Source of the DNA: an uncultured Acidobacteriia bacterium | GTDB taxonomy: Bacteria > Acidobacteriota > Terriglobia > Bryobacterales > Bryobacteraceae | Direction of reading: 5' to 3' | DNA: 64,000 nucleotides | Assembly (NCBI GenBank): GCA_903909435.1 | Contig: CAIVVT010000166.1 | Span: 1 to 64,000, forward strand | Part shown: positions 17,125 to 26,573 of the stretch, piece after piece | Layout of the letters: every line of letters begins with the position of its first letter | How positions within the stretch are numbered: position 1 is the first letter of the stretch | Program-made: the position numbers and the translations under genes | The notes under the pieces: generated by a model | What the model saw: the letters and a program-made list of their open reading frames with translations, nothing else | Databases searched by the model: none | Told to the model about the DNA's origin: nothing

Positions 17125-18450
17125 TTAGGCCTTGGGCGCTTTGTCAACAACCTTGAAGTTCTTCTCGTCGAAGTACAGCACCTTACCCTGCTGGTAGCTG
17201 AGGACGGACATCGTGATGGCGACCTGGGCGCGAGCGGCAACCTCGACATTCAGGCGCGGCTGCTGCCGGCTCTTAATGCACTCCAGGAAGTTGCCGATGT
17301 GGTCCATCATCGCGTCGTTCTGGTCGACCTTGATGACGACGGTGTCGGAGCCGAACTTAGCCTTGTAATCCGGCGTGATGGTCTGGCCTTCGGGCTTCAC
17401 GGTGATGTGGTCCGTAGCCGCTTCGAACATCCCGTGATCGACCATAATCAGCGTGCCGAGGTGGCCGCGGATCAAGCCAGGGATGTGCTGGGAGTTAGCC
17501 ATGGAACTGGTCAACACGACCGAGTAGCCCTTGGCGTATTCGGCGACCAGGTGGAAGGTGTCCGGCACCTCGCGCTCGTCCTTGAACTGGTAGATGCCGC
17601 CGCTGCCCACGACGCGATGGGGGAATTCCGGTTCGCCCCAACAGATGTTCATCGGCGCCATGACGTGGAAGAACAGGTCGGTGGCAATACCCCCCGAGTA
17701 GTCCCAATACTTGCGGAAGCGGAAGTAGCGGTCGGCATCATAAGCCCTCTTCGGAGATGCGCCGAGCCAGGTCTTCCAATCAAGGTAATCGTCTCCTTTG
17801 CCTTCAGGCCCGGCTTCCTTGTCAATGGTCCAATTCCACTCGCCTTCGACCGAATTGCGGTGGTAGCTGCCCTGGCTCATGATCTGGACGCCGAGCATCC
17901 CGTCAGTCAGCGCTTTGCGCGCCTTCCACCATTGGTCCGCAGAGGTGGTCTGCGATCCGATCTGCATCACACGACCCGTCGCCTTCACCGCATCGCGGAG
18001 TTGCTTGACTTCCTCGATGGTGTGGCACATGGGCTTTTCGAGGTAAACGTCTTTGCCCTTGGCCATCGCTGCAAGCGCGATTTTGGCGTGCCAATGATCA
18101 GGCGTCGCGACGATGACGGCGTCTACGTCCTTGCGTTCGAGGATCTCGCGGTAGTCCAGCGTTCCGTCCACCTTGTAAGCACTCTTTGCGGCAGTGACGC
18201 GCTTCTGGTAGACGTCGCAGGCGGCGACAAGCTGGCAGGAGTTCGGGTGCTGGTCGCCGTAGCGGCGAAACCGTTCGGCGACGTAAAACCCGCGGCCCCC
18301 GACGCCGATGACGGCGACGTTAATACGGTCGTTGGCCCCGATAACCCGGGCCTGGCCGGAAGGCACCGCCCAGGCGCGTCCTCCAACGGCAAGCGCCGCG
18401 CCCGTTATGGCCGCGCCCTTCACAAAATCCCTACGATTGGTTTCCGGCAT
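17125..18450 (-). CDS. Tat-exported Gfo/Idh/MocA-family oxidoreductase
   Basis: A 441-residue NAD(P)-binding oxidoreductase. It has a twin-arginine signal ([20 protein letters not shown]), a Rossmann fold with [17 protein letters not shown], the diagnostic [12 protein letters not shown] (Lys-Pro motif) and a C-terminal substrate domain with [15 protein letters not shown]. Relatives oxidise or deglycosylate sugars, for example bacterial alpha-N-acetylgalactosaminidase of GH109 and inositol dehydrogenases. The Tat signal implies folding with cofactor before export. ATG 18450 is used because the signal begins there; an upstream ATG at 18585 would add 45 unconserved residues. The substrate is unknown. 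Confidence 0.9.
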   Translation of the reverse strand: MPETNRRDFVKGAAITGAALAVGGRAWAVPSGQARVIGANDRINVAVIGVGGRGFYVAERFRRYGDQHPNSCQLVAACDVYQKRVTAAKSAYKVDGTLDYREILERKDVDAVIVATPDHWHAKIALAAMAKGKDVYLEKPMCHTIEEVKQLRDAVKATGRVMQIGSQTTSADQWWKARKALTDGMLGVQIMSQGSYHRNSVEGEWNWTIDKEAGPEGKGDDYLDWKTWLGASPKRAYDADRYFRFRKYWDYSGGIATDLFFHVMAPMNICWGEPEFPHRVVGSGGIYQFKDEREVPDTFHLVAEYAKGYSVVLTSSMANSQHIPGLIRGHLGTLIMVDHGMFEAATDHITVKPEGQTITPDYKAKFGSDTVVIKVDQNDAMMDHIGNFLECIKSRQQPRLNVEVAARAQVAITMSVLSYQQGKVLYFDEKNFKVVDKAPKA

Positions 18451-18652
18451 TCTGGCTGTAGTCCTTGAAATGGGATGAATCGACACATCCATCCTATTCC
18501 GTGGGGAAAGTCGGGTCAAAGGTTCTGGCTGTTCCGAAGACGCACAGGGGAGGTTGTTTGCGCCGTGAACTGAGGCGTTCCCCATCTCACGCGCCTTCGT
18601 GCTACCTTGCGGTCAAATGCAGCCTGAGGCGAACCACTCGAAGCCAGACCCC

Positions 18653-19216
18653 ATGCGCGAGGTCGAAGTGAAGCTGAGAATGGCGGAACCGCAGGACGCC
18701 GAGGCCCTGCTGATGGGGCAAGGATTCCGTGTGATTCACGAGCGCGCATTCGAGTCGAACGTGTTGTTCGACACTCCGGAACGTGCCTTGCGCGCAGAAC
18801 GCCGTCTGCTCAGGGTGCGCGAATTTGGAGGAGTGGGGACGTTTACGTATAAGGGGACGCCGGAGACCGGAAGGCACAAATCGCGCGAAGAACTCGAGAC
18901 CGAGGTCGCTGACGCCAGGACGCTCCGATTGATGCTCGGCCGCCTGGGGTTTCTGCCCTTTTTCCGCTACGAGAAATACCGGACGGTCTATCAGCAGCCT
19001 GGCGACCCGCTGGGACTGGCCGTGCTCGACGAGACGCCCATCGGATGCTGGATGGAGCTTGAAGGCGCACCGGATTGGATCGACTCCAATGCGGCCCGGA
19101 TGGGCTTCGCTCAGCAGCAATACGTCACCGAAAGCTACGGTGCCTTGTGGCTGAGCTACTGCCGTGAACACGGCATCGATTCAAACGACATGGTGTTCGG
19201 TTTCGAGGGCAAGTGA
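18653..19216 (+). CDS. CYTH-domain protein (class IV cyclase / triphosphatase fold)
   Basis: About 187 residues carrying the N-terminal ExExK signature EVEVKLR and matching tunnel-fold strands: VLFDTPERALRAERRLLRVRE, FTYKGTP, HKSREELETEV, RYEKYRTVY, WMELEG. CYTH proteins bind triphosphate groups; known members are class IV adenylate cyclases, thiamine triphosphatase and inorganic triphosphatase. The sequence alone does not tell which activity applies. The start is uncertain: ATG 18653 places the ExExK motif at the usual position, while ATG 18617 and GTG 18599 are also in frame and none has a good ribosome binding site. Confidence 0.85.
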   Translation: MREVEVKLRMAEPQDAEALLMGQGFRVIHERAFESNVLFDTPERALRAERRLLRVREFGGVGTFTYKGTPETGRHKSREELETEVADARTLRLMLGRLGFLPFFRYEKYRTVYQQPGDPLGLAVLDETPIGCWMELEGAPDWIDSNAARMGFAQQQYVTESYGALWLSYCREHGIDSNDMVFGFEGK

Positions 19217-19298
19217 AGACGCCCGATTTCCGCCCCCTTTATGCAGATGTTACGGGCGAGTTTGAACCCTCACCCTCCGCGCCTTCTACAATGGACAC

Positions 19299-20285
19299 AT
19301 GCCGGAGTCCGTTGAAATATCCCAGGCCGTAGCCCGTCTCGATCTCGTTCGCCGCGAGATCGGCAAAGTGATCGTGGGGCAGCAGAACGTCGTTGATGGC
19401 GTCATCATCTGCTTGCTGGCAGGAGGTCACGTGCTGCTGGAAGGCGTACCTGGATTGGGCAAGACAACGCTTTTGCGGACGCTCTCGCGCGTGCTCCATT
19501 TGCGCTATTCGCGCATCCAGTTCACACCCGACCTGATGCCGGCCGACATTATCGGATCGATGGTGATCGAGACGGAACCGGGCGGCGCGAAAACGCTTCG
19601 CTTCCAGCCGGGCCCGATCTTCTCGCACCTCGTGCTGGCCGACGAGATCAACCGTGCCACCCCTAAAACGCAATCGGCACTACTGGAAGCCATGCAGGAG
19701 CGCACGGTCACGTCCGGCACGACCACGCACGAGTTGGAGCGGCCATTTCTGGTTATGGCGACGCAGAACCCCATCGAGATGGAAGGCACTTATCCGCTCC
19801 CCGAAGCGCAACTCGACAGGTTCCTGATGAAGATCCTGGTGGAGTATCCCAGCCGCGAGGAACTCAGCCGCATCGTCGAGCGCACGCTCGCCCGCGACGA
19901 GCCGGAATTGAGCCAGATGATCAACCGCGACGAGATTCTGGAGCTGCGCAATATCTGCCGCGAGGTGGTGATCGCGCCGCACGTGCAGGATTTCGCAGTC
20001 AGCCTGGTGATGGCGACGCAGCCTGGAACCGAGGGCGCCCACGCGTTGGCGAATAAATACATCCGCTACGGCGCATCCCCGCGCGGCGCGCAGGCGTTGG
20101 TGGAATGCGGCCGGGTGCATGCCTTGATGAACGGGCGGTATCACGTTGCCGGAGACGATCTGCGCACCGTCGCGCCCGCCGTGCTGCGACACCGCGTGAT
20201 TCTCAATTTCGACGCCCACGCCGATGGACAGACGCCGGAGACCGTATTGCAGGAGATTATCTCCTCGGTGGGTTCGAAAAGCTGA
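19299..20285 (+). CDS. MoxR-family AAA+ ATPase
   Basis: A 328-residue MoxR ATPase. Motifs are Walker A GVPGLGKTT (49-57), Walker B HLVLADEINRA, sensor 1 VMATQNPIE, the family stretch YPLPEAQLDRFLMK, and a C-terminal lid with HRVILNFDAHADG. MoxR proteins act as chaperones that mature or insert cofactors into partner complexes, usually with VWA-domain proteins. It is the first gene of a same-strand set with a DUF58 protein and a large BatA/VWA protein, the classical MoxR operon. The start is ATG 19299. Confidence 0.95.
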   Translation: MPESVEISQAVARLDLVRREIGKVIVGQQNVVDGVIICLLAGGHVLLEGVPGLGKTTLLRTLSRVLHLRYSRIQFTPDLMPADIIGSMVIETEPGGAKTLRFQPGPIFSHLVLADEINRATPKTQSALLEAMQERTVTSGTTTHELERPFLVMATQNPIEMEGTYPLPEAQLDRFLMKILVEYPSREELSRIVERTLARDEPELSQMINRDEILELRNICREVVIAPHVQDFAVSLVMATQPGTEGAHALANKYIRYGASPRGAQALVECGRVHALMNGRYHVAGDDLRTVAPAVLRHRVILNFDAHADGQTPETVLQEIISSVGSKS

Positions 20286-20394
20286 CATCCTGCGTACCCC
20301 GGGATGGGATTCCGCGCGATGTTGCCGGTCGGCGCATACCCGCAACCTACTTGTCCGTGTTCGTCCCCTGTCACAATAGAATGAACGTCAGCCG

Positions 20395-21318
20395 ATGCCC
20401 ACGCCCCTGATCGATCGTCAGCTCCTGGAGCGTCTTGAACGCCTGACCATTCACTGGCAGAAGTCGTTCCGCGGGCTCGTGGGTGGCCACAATACTTCGC
20501 GTTTTTCCGGCGCGGGCGTTGAGTTTTACGACCACCGGCGGTTCCACCAGGGCGACGATCTGCGCGCAGTCAACTGGCGTGCCTACTTGCGTCTCGAGAA
20601 GCTGTTCCTGAAGATGTTCCAGGCGGAGCCGCGTGCGCCCATCCGCCTGCTATTGGATGCGTCCGCTTCGATGTCGGCCGGGGCAGACGAAGGCGAGATC
20701 TCGAAGTTCGATTTTGCGCGCCAGCTTTGCGCCGCGCTGACCTACGTGGGCCTGGTGAGGCACGATTCGATCCTGATCCAGCCGTTTCACGAGACTCTCG
20801 ACGAGACGTGCCTGGCCTCGGGCGGCCGCCATCGGTTCGGACCCGTGACCGACTTCCTGTTGCAGCTTCAGCCGCGCGGCCAATCGAATTTCATGGAGAC
20901 TTCCCGGCAGTTTTTGGCCAAATACACGGGCCCGGGGCTGCTGATCGTGATCTCGGATTTCTTCGACGACGCGGACGTGCTGCGCCCGCTCCAGTACTTG
21001 TCCGATTTTGGGCACGAACTGATGTTGATTCAGGTCTGGTCGCCCTCTGAGCGTGAGCCCGCCGCGGGCGGCGACGTGCATCTCGAAGACGCCGAGAGCG
21101 GTACGCCTTTAGAGCTTTCGCTCGATGCAGATGCGAGACGTGCCTACACAGAAGCCTTCGACCGGTATGCCACTTCGCTGGAGAATCTCGCGCTACGGAC
21201 AGGCGGACGCTATTCGGGCTTCTCAACGGGCTTGACCCTGGACGACGCCATGCTGCGCGCACTGGAGCCTACGGGGCAGGAGTACGCCCGCGGCGGGACC
21301 ACGGCGGGGGGGCGCTGA
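20395..21318 (+). CDS. DUF58-family protein with VWA-like fold
   Basis: A 307-residue protein of the DUF58 family found in MoxR operons. Characteristic blocks are FRGLVGGHNTSRFSGAGVEFYDHRRF, DDLRAVNWRAYLRLEKLFLKMFQ and a MIDAS-like metal site LLLDASASMSAG, where D-x-S-x-S is intact. No membrane helix is seen, so it is probably cytoplasmic and works with the upstream MoxR ATPase. It starts at ATG 20395, 109 bp after moxR, and its stop is three bases before the next start. Transcription as a unit is very likely. Confidence 0.92.
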   Translation: MPTPLIDRQLLERLERLTIHWQKSFRGLVGGHNTSRFSGAGVEFYDHRRFHQGDDLRAVNWRAYLRLEKLFLKMFQAEPRAPIRLLLDASASMSAGADEGEISKFDFARQLCAALTYVGLVRHDSILIQPFHETLDETCLASGGRHRFGPVTDFLLQLQPRGQSNFMETSRQFLAKYTGPGLLIVISDFFDDADVLRPLQYLSDFGHELMLIQVWSPSEREPAAGGDVHLEDAESGTPLELSLDADARRAYTEAFDRYATSLENLALRTGGRYSGFSTGLTLDDAMLRALEPTGQEYARGGTTAGGR

Positions 21319-21321
21319 GCG

Positions 21322-24300
21322 GTGTTCTTCGCGAACCTCTCGATAGTCGAATTCCTATCTCTCCTGTCCGTGGTATCGGCGGCGACGGTGGCACTCTACC
21401 TGCTGAGCCGTTCGCGACGCCGCATGACCGTGGCGACGCTGCGTTTCTGGCAGAACGCGACCCAGGCGGCACAACAACGCAGGCGGCGGCGGGTGGACCA
21501 GCCGTTGTCGCTGATCCTGCAATTGCTGGCCATTCTCTGCCTGTTGCTGGCCATAGCGCAGCCGCGCTGGGGCGCCAGGTTGCTGGGCGGGCGCGACCAC
21601 GTTTTGCTGCTCGACACATCGTCCTGGATGGGCGCTCCGGCGAGGGACGGGGAACTCTCTATTCAGGCGCGGCGGGCCGCCCTGCGCTGGATGCGGGCGC
21701 TGCCCTCGCAGGATCGCGTAATGGTGATTCGCGCAGGGGCCGAAGCGCTGCCCGCGACCCGCTTCGAGCCGGATCGCGGCGAAATTGAGGCTGCCGTTCG
21801 AGCGTCGTCACCCAGTCCGGGCGCGCTGGACCTGGAACAGTCGCTGGCCCTTGCACGCCAGTCGCAGAAGCTTGAGGCGCGGGAAGCCGGCGAGATCGTC
21901 TACATCGGCGCCGCGCGGCTCGCGGCGGACCCGTCGGCCCTGCAACTCCCGCCTAACTTGCGGTACGTGCCGGTTGCGGCGCCGCCGGCCAACGCGGGAT
22001 TCACCGGGGCATTGCTTCAACGTGTGCCGGGCGAAGCAACCCACTGGCAGGCCACCTTTGCCGTCCGCAACTACGCGTCGAAGCCGAGGCTGGCGCAGGT
22101 GTCGGTCGGCTATGGCGGCGCACAGGCCGGCGCCCGGCGGCTAACCCTCGCACCTCTTACTGAAACGTCCGTCACGTTCGACATTCGCGCCACTGCGGCA
22201 GGCTGGATTGAGGCGCGGCTCACGCCGTCCGACGCGATGCCTGCGGACGACAGCGTGACGCTGGAAATCCCCTCGCCAGAGCCGCTGCGCGTGGCAGTCT
22301 ATTCGGATTCTCCGGAGCTCTTAAGGCCCGTGTTCTCCTCCGACCCGAGGCTCGCTCCGCAGTACCTGCCGGTTCGCGCGTACCGGCGCGACCCCGATGC
22401 CGGGCTGATGGTGATCGACGGCTTCACTCCGTCCAAGCCACCAGAGCGGCCGAGCCTATGGATCGCGCCCCCCGCCTCGGCTTCGCCCATACCGGCCCGC
22501 CTGATGAGCGGCGAACTGCTGCTGACGCACTGGCACAACGAGACTCCGCTCGGCTCAGGACTGCGTTCGCACGATTTGAAGCTGAAGGGCGCGTTGATTC
22601 TCGACCTGCCTTCGGGCGCGACGCCTGTCGCCAGTACCCCGCAGGGCGTCGTCGCGGCCGCGCTATTGCAGCGTGGGAAGATGCCTCCCCTGGCCGTTCT
22701 CGGGTTCCACCCGATGCGCACCGATCTGCGCTCGGAGATTGCCGCGCCGCTATTGTTTGCAAACCTGCTCGAGGCGCTCGCGCCGGAGGTCCTGGTAGAG
22801 CGGGGCACGCTGGCTGCGGCGCCCGGCGTGGTTCAGACGGATTTGCCGGCAGGCGTCGATCCAGCGTTGCTGAAGGTTGCAGACGAGAATGCCCGGCCCG
22901 TGCCATACACCATCGATGGCCGAACGCTGCGGCTCTTCACTCCCCGTAGCGGAACCGTGCGCGTCAGGGCCGGTGCGTTTGAGCGCATCTTCTCGCTGGT
23001 GCTGCCCGGCTATGGCGCATACCCATGGGACGTGCCCGCGGGCGTCGCGCACGGCTTGCCGCGGCTGACGCTGCCTGAGGTTCTGCCGCGTGAGCTTTGG
23101 AAATGGCTAGCCAGCCTGGCACTGATTCTGATTTTGCTGGAGTTTTGGTTGTTCGGACGAGGCCGGTCCTGGCTCGCTCCTTCGGCGCTGCCCTCGTTGG
23201 TATTCAAAGGCGCGGCCATTGCGGCATGCCTGGTGGCTTTCTTCGAACCTCGCTTGCCCGTCAGCGAGACCAAGCTCGCCGTTGGCTTGCTGATCGACAC
23301 GTCGCAAAGTGTGCCAGTCTCCTCGCTGGATCGGGCCAACGAATTTGCCGCTGCTTCACGGCAAGCGCGCGGTCGCAACGATCTGCGCGAACAGCCTTTC
23401 GCGCGCACCGTACGCGCAGTCGAACCAGCGGAAACCGCCTCCGGCCGTTTTCACTCCACCGAGGCTGAGGCGGGGCGCGCAACGGGTGTTGAGGCGGCCA
23501 TCCGGCAGGCCGCCGCGACCCTTCCGTCGGGGAGAGTCCCGCGACTGGTGCTGCTATCCGACGGAGTGGAAACCGAAGGCTCGGCGGCACGCGCGGCCCA
23601 GCTTGCGGCGGCGCTGCGCATCCCCGTAGATACCGTGCTGCTGCCCGGCAGGCCTGCGCCGCGCTTCCGAATCGACTCGGCCGATTTTCCCGCTACCGCT
23701 TTCACGGGAGAGCGCTTTCCCATCGATCTGACCGTGAACTCGCCCGAAGCGTCTCCCGCCACGCTCGAACTGACCGCCGAAGGCCGCACCATCGGGGCGA
23801 CCACGGTCACCCTGCCGGCCGGCGAGAACCACATCAGGGCATACGCATCGCTCAACGAGCAGGGCACGTTCGAGATGACCGGATCGTTGCGGGCCGGCGC
23901 ACTCGGAGAAGCGCGATTCGCCCAGGCCATATCGTTCCGCGCACCGCGCCTGTTGTTCCTCTCTCAAGACTCGCCGGGCATGGAAGAGCACCTGCTTGCG
24001 ACTCTTCGCGCGGCGCACTTCGACGTAGACGCACACACTTCGGTCAGCGCCGCACCACTCGATGACTATCAGGTGGTGGTTTTCAACAACTGGGATCTGG
24101 AGTCGCTTTCCGAGGCGCGCAAGAAAGACCTGGAGCGATTCGTCCAGCGTGGCGGCGGTCTACTGGTGATCGGCGGCGAGAAGAACTCCTATGTCGAGAA
24201 GAAGTACCCGCAACTCGACGCGCTCGATCGCACATTGCCCGCCACCGTCGCTCCTCCCCGCAGCCCCGAGGGGGCCGTCGTGATCCTGATTATCGACAAG

Positions 24301-25614
24301 TCGTCGTCGATGGAGGGCCGCAAGATCGAGTTGGCCCGTCTGGCTGCGATTGGCGTGGTCGAGAATCTGAGGCCCATCGATCAGGTCGGCGTGATCATTT
24401 TTGACAACTCGCATCAGTGGGCCGTGCCTCTGCGCAAGGCTGAGGACCGCACGCTGATCAAGCGGCTGATCGCCGGCATTATCCCGGATGGCGGCACGCA
24501 GATCGCGCCCGCCCTGGCTGAGGCTTATCGCCGCATTCAATCCGCGCAGGGGGCCTACAAGCACATCGTGCTGCTGACGGACGGCATCTCGGAAGAGGGC
24601 GATTCCATGAGCCTGTCGAAAGATGCCCAACAGAAACGCGTGACCATCTCCACGGTCGGATTGGGCCAGGATGTGAACCGCGCGTACCTCGAGAAGATAG
24701 CGCAAATGGCCGGTGGCAAGTCGTACTTCCTGACTGAGCCCGCAGGACTCGAACAGATCCTGGTGAAGGACGTCATGGAGCACACCGGTTCCACCACCGT
24801 AGAGAAACCGATTTACCCACGCATCGTGCGGCACGTGGATACCCTGGAGGGCCTGGGCCTGGAAAGTGCGCCGACGTTGAAGGGGTATGTGCGCTTCCAG
24901 CCCAAGCGCGCAGCGGACATGATCCTGGAAGTGGAAGACAAAGACCCGCTCTACGTGCGCTGGCAGTACGGACTTGGGCGTTCGGCCGTATTCAGCTCCG
25001 ACGCCAAGTCGCGCTGGGCGGAGGCGTGGGTTTCCTGGAAGGGCTTCGACCGGTTCTGGGCCAACGTGTTGAGGGACCTGCTTCCGCACGCGCAGTCGGG
25101 CGAATCGCACCTGACCTGGGACCCCTCGGCGTCGCGGCTCATCGTCGACTACCGGTTGGCCGACTCGTCGCAGGCGCCTGCCGAACCGCCACGCCTCTAC
25201 GCGCTGGGTCCGGGCGGATTCCAGACGGCGCTACGCGTGCAGAAGGTGGGCGAGGGCCACTACCAGGCGGCATTCCCGATTGGCTCGCGACGGGGCCTGT
25301 TCAGGGTGCGCCCGGCAGAGGATTCGCGGTTGTTTCCCGAGACGGGCCTGTACCTGCCTGAGCCGGAGTTGACGTCGAGCGGCGAGAACGCAAGACTGCT
25401 GCGCGATATCTCGGCGTGGACGGGCGGCGTGTTCAACCCGAGCCCCGCTCAGATCTTCAGAGCACCCTCGCGGGCGCTGGCATCATGGCTGACGCTGTGG
25501 CCGGGGCTGCTGGCGGTTACGCTGCTATTCAATCTGATTGAGGTATTTTGGCGTCGCTTCCGTCGTCCCGGGGTTTCGATCCAGATGCCATTCCTGGCGT
25601 CGCGAGCAGCATAA
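21322..25614 (+). CDS. Giant BatA-like membrane protein with three VWA-type domains
   Basis: 1430 residues from GTG 21322. An N-terminal BatA domain with two TM helices (~6-28, 61-82) leads to VWA-1. Its metal motif reads D98-T-S-S-W, lacking the last Ser of D-x-S-x-S. TM helices follow near 594-612 and 630-646. VWA-2 follows with intact DTSQS (~657). A GATase/ThuA-like segment (VVVFNNWDLES.. RGGGLLVIGG) comes at ~910-950, then VWA-3 with IDKSSSMEG (~990) and GGTQIAPAL. A C-terminal helix lies near 1390-1410. It reads like two or more usual operon proteins joined in one chain. It probably binds partners outside the membrane under control of the upstream MoxR/DUF58 pair. Confidence 0.9.
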   Translation: MFFANLSIVEFLSLLSVVSAATVALYLLSRSRRRMTVATLRFWQNATQAAQQRRRRRVDQPLSLILQLLAILCLLLAIAQPRWGARLLGGRDHVLLLDTSSWMGAPARDGELSIQARRAALRWMRALPSQDRVMVIRAGAEALPATRFEPDRGEIEAAVRASSPSPGALDLEQSLALARQSQKLEAREAGEIVYIGAARLAADPSALQLPPNLRYVPVAAPPANAGFTGALLQRVPGEATHWQATFAVRNYASKPRLAQVSVGYGGAQAGARRLTLAPLTETSVTFDIRATAAGWIEARLTPSDAMPADDSVTLEIPSPEPLRVAVYSDSPELLRPVFSSDPRLAPQYLPVRAYRRDPDAGLMVIDGFTPSKPPERPSLWIAPPASASPIPARLMSGELLLTHWHNETPLGSGLRSHDLKLKGALILDLPSGATPVASTPQGVVAAALLQRGKMPPLAVLGFHPMRTDLRSEIAAPLLFANLLEALAPEVLVERGTLAAAPGVVQTDLPAGVDPALLKVADENARPVPYTIDGRTLRLFTPRSGTVRVRAGAFERIFSLVLPGYGAYPWDVPAGVAHGLPRLTLPEVLPRELWKWLASLALILILLEFWLFGRGRSWLAPSALPSLVFKGAAIAACLVAFFEPRLPVSETKLAVGLLIDTSQSVPVSSLDRANEFAAASRQARGRNDLREQPFARTVRAVEPAETASGRFHSTEAEAGRATGVEAAIRQAAATLPSGRVPRLVLLSDGVETEGSAARAAQLAAALRIPVDTVLLPGRPAPRFRIDSADFPATAFTGERFPIDLTVNSPEASPATLELTAEGRTIGATTVTLPAGENHIRAYASLNEQGTFEMTGSLRAGALGEARFAQAISFRAPRLLFLSQDSPGMEEHLLATLRAAHFDVDAHTSVSAAPLDDYQVVVFNNWDLESLSEARKKDLERFVQRGGGLLVIGGEKNSYVEKKYPQLDALDRTLPATVAPPRSPEGAVVILIIDKSSSMEGRKIELARLAAIGVVENLRPIDQVGVIIFDNSHQWAVPLRKAEDRTLIKRLIAGIIPDGGTQIAPALAEAYRRIQSAQGAYKHIVLLTDGISEEGDSMSLSKDAQQKRVTISTVGLGQDVNRAYLEKIAQMAGGKSYFLTEPAGLEQILVKDVMEHTGSTTVEKPIYPRIVRHVDTLEGLGLESAPTLKGYVRFQPKRAADMILEVEDKDPLYVRWQYGLGRSAVFSSDAKSRWAEAWVSWKGFDRFWANVLRDLLPHAQSGESHLTWDPSASRLIVDYRLADSSQAPAEPPRLYALGPGGFQTALRVQKVGEGHYQAAFPIGSRRGLFRVRPAEDSRLFPETGLYLPEPELTSSGENARLLRDISAWTGGVFNPSPAQIFRAPSRALASWLTLWPGLLAVTLLFNLIEVFWRRFRRPGVSIQMPFLASRAA

Positions 25615-25679
25615 GGCGAGTGCAAGCAGGGCTGCTCTCCTGAGCTGCGCTGGTAGGCAGCGTCCTCCCGCCAGGCTCC

Positions 25680-26450
25680 CTACTTCGTCTCGCGCTGCCA
25701 GGCGCGCACCCAGTCGATCACATAGTCCTGCGGGAAGACCGTCGTCGCATCGGGATTGCCCGGCCAAGCGCCACCCACGGCGAGATTCAGCAGCACAAAG
25801 TGCGGGTGATCGTAAACCCACTTCGCTCCGGCGGGCAGATCCTTCCGGGTCAGCGTGCGCACCGGCTGATCGTCAAGCAGGAAAGTGAGTGACTCCGGCG
25901 TCCACTCGATCCCGTACACGTGGAACTCATCCGTGCCGGCGAGCGGGGCAGACGTGCTGATTCCTTTGCCGCCCGAGTACCCCGGACCGTGCAAGGTGAA
26001 GTAGACCGTATGCGGCGTCTTACCGATGAACTCCATGATGTCGATCTCGCCGCATGCCGGCCAATCAGCCGTCTTGATGTTGTCGCCGAGTATCCAGAAA
26101 GCGGGCCAAATCCCTTGCCCTTTGGGCAGTTTGAGACGGGCGGCAACGCGGCCGTAGGCCACCGAGTACAGGCCTTGCGTCTTCAACCGAGCCGACGTAT
26201 AGCCCGCCGCTGTTTTGATGGCGCGGATGACCAGGTGCCCTCCGCCATCGAGGAACGAGTTGTCTCGCGCCGCGGTGTAGGTTTCCAGTTCCTGATTGCC
26301 CCAGCCATTACTGCCAAGGTCGTAAGCCCACTTGTGCGCATCGGGCGCGGAGCCATTGACGCCGTCGAATTCGTCGCTCCAAACGAGTTTCCAGTTCTCG
26401 GCAGCAGCGGCGGTGACTGCCATGAACAGAAAGAGCGCAGCAAGTCTCAT
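25680..26450 (-). CDS. Secreted GH16 beta-glucanase (laminarinase-like)
   Basis: A 256-residue glycoside hydrolase family 16 protein. A signal peptide (MRLAALFLFMAVTAAAA) is followed by a single GH16 jelly roll: WSDEFDG, WGNQELETYT, GRVAARLKLPKGQGIWPAFWILG and the catalytic motif GEIDIMEFIG, with nucleophile E135, D137 and acid/base E140. The bulge form E-x-D-x-x-E is typical of endo-beta-1,3-glucanases acting on laminarin or fungal glucan. The C-terminal FVLLNLAVGGAWPG and YVIDWVRAWQ are also diagnostic. It is convergent with the VWA gene and not in an obvious polysaccharide locus. Confidence 0.94.
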   Translation of the reverse strand: MRLAALFLFMAVTAAAAENWKLVWSDEFDGVNGSAPDAHKWAYDLGSNGWGNQELETYTAARDNSFLDGGGHLVIRAIKTAAGYTSARLKTQGLYSVAYGRVAARLKLPKGQGIWPAFWILGDNIKTADWPACGEIDIMEFIGKTPHTVYFTLHGPGYSGGKGISTSAPLAGTDEFHVYGIEWTPESLTFLLDDQPVRTLTRKDLPAGAKWVYDHPHFVLLNLAVGGAWPGNPDATTVFPQDYVIDWVRAWQRETK

Positions 26451-26573
26451 ACCGCTCTCAGGCTACCTCGAATTGGAGTTGGGCTCAGCCTGAAAGGAAC
26501 TTCTGAATCGCAGCTACAAAGTTTGAGGCGCACTCAATTCAGCGGGATGGTCGCTTATCAGGAGGTTGATTTC

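Noticed and set aside
17299-18468. 389-codon plus-strand frame opposite the Gfo/Idh/MocA gene
   Set aside because: Antisense shadow of a gene with clear Tat signal and family motifs; its own translation is His/Val/Arg-rich with no domain.
24160-25110. 316-codon minus-strand frame within the VWA giant
   Set aside because: Antisense shadow of the third VWA region, no family motif.
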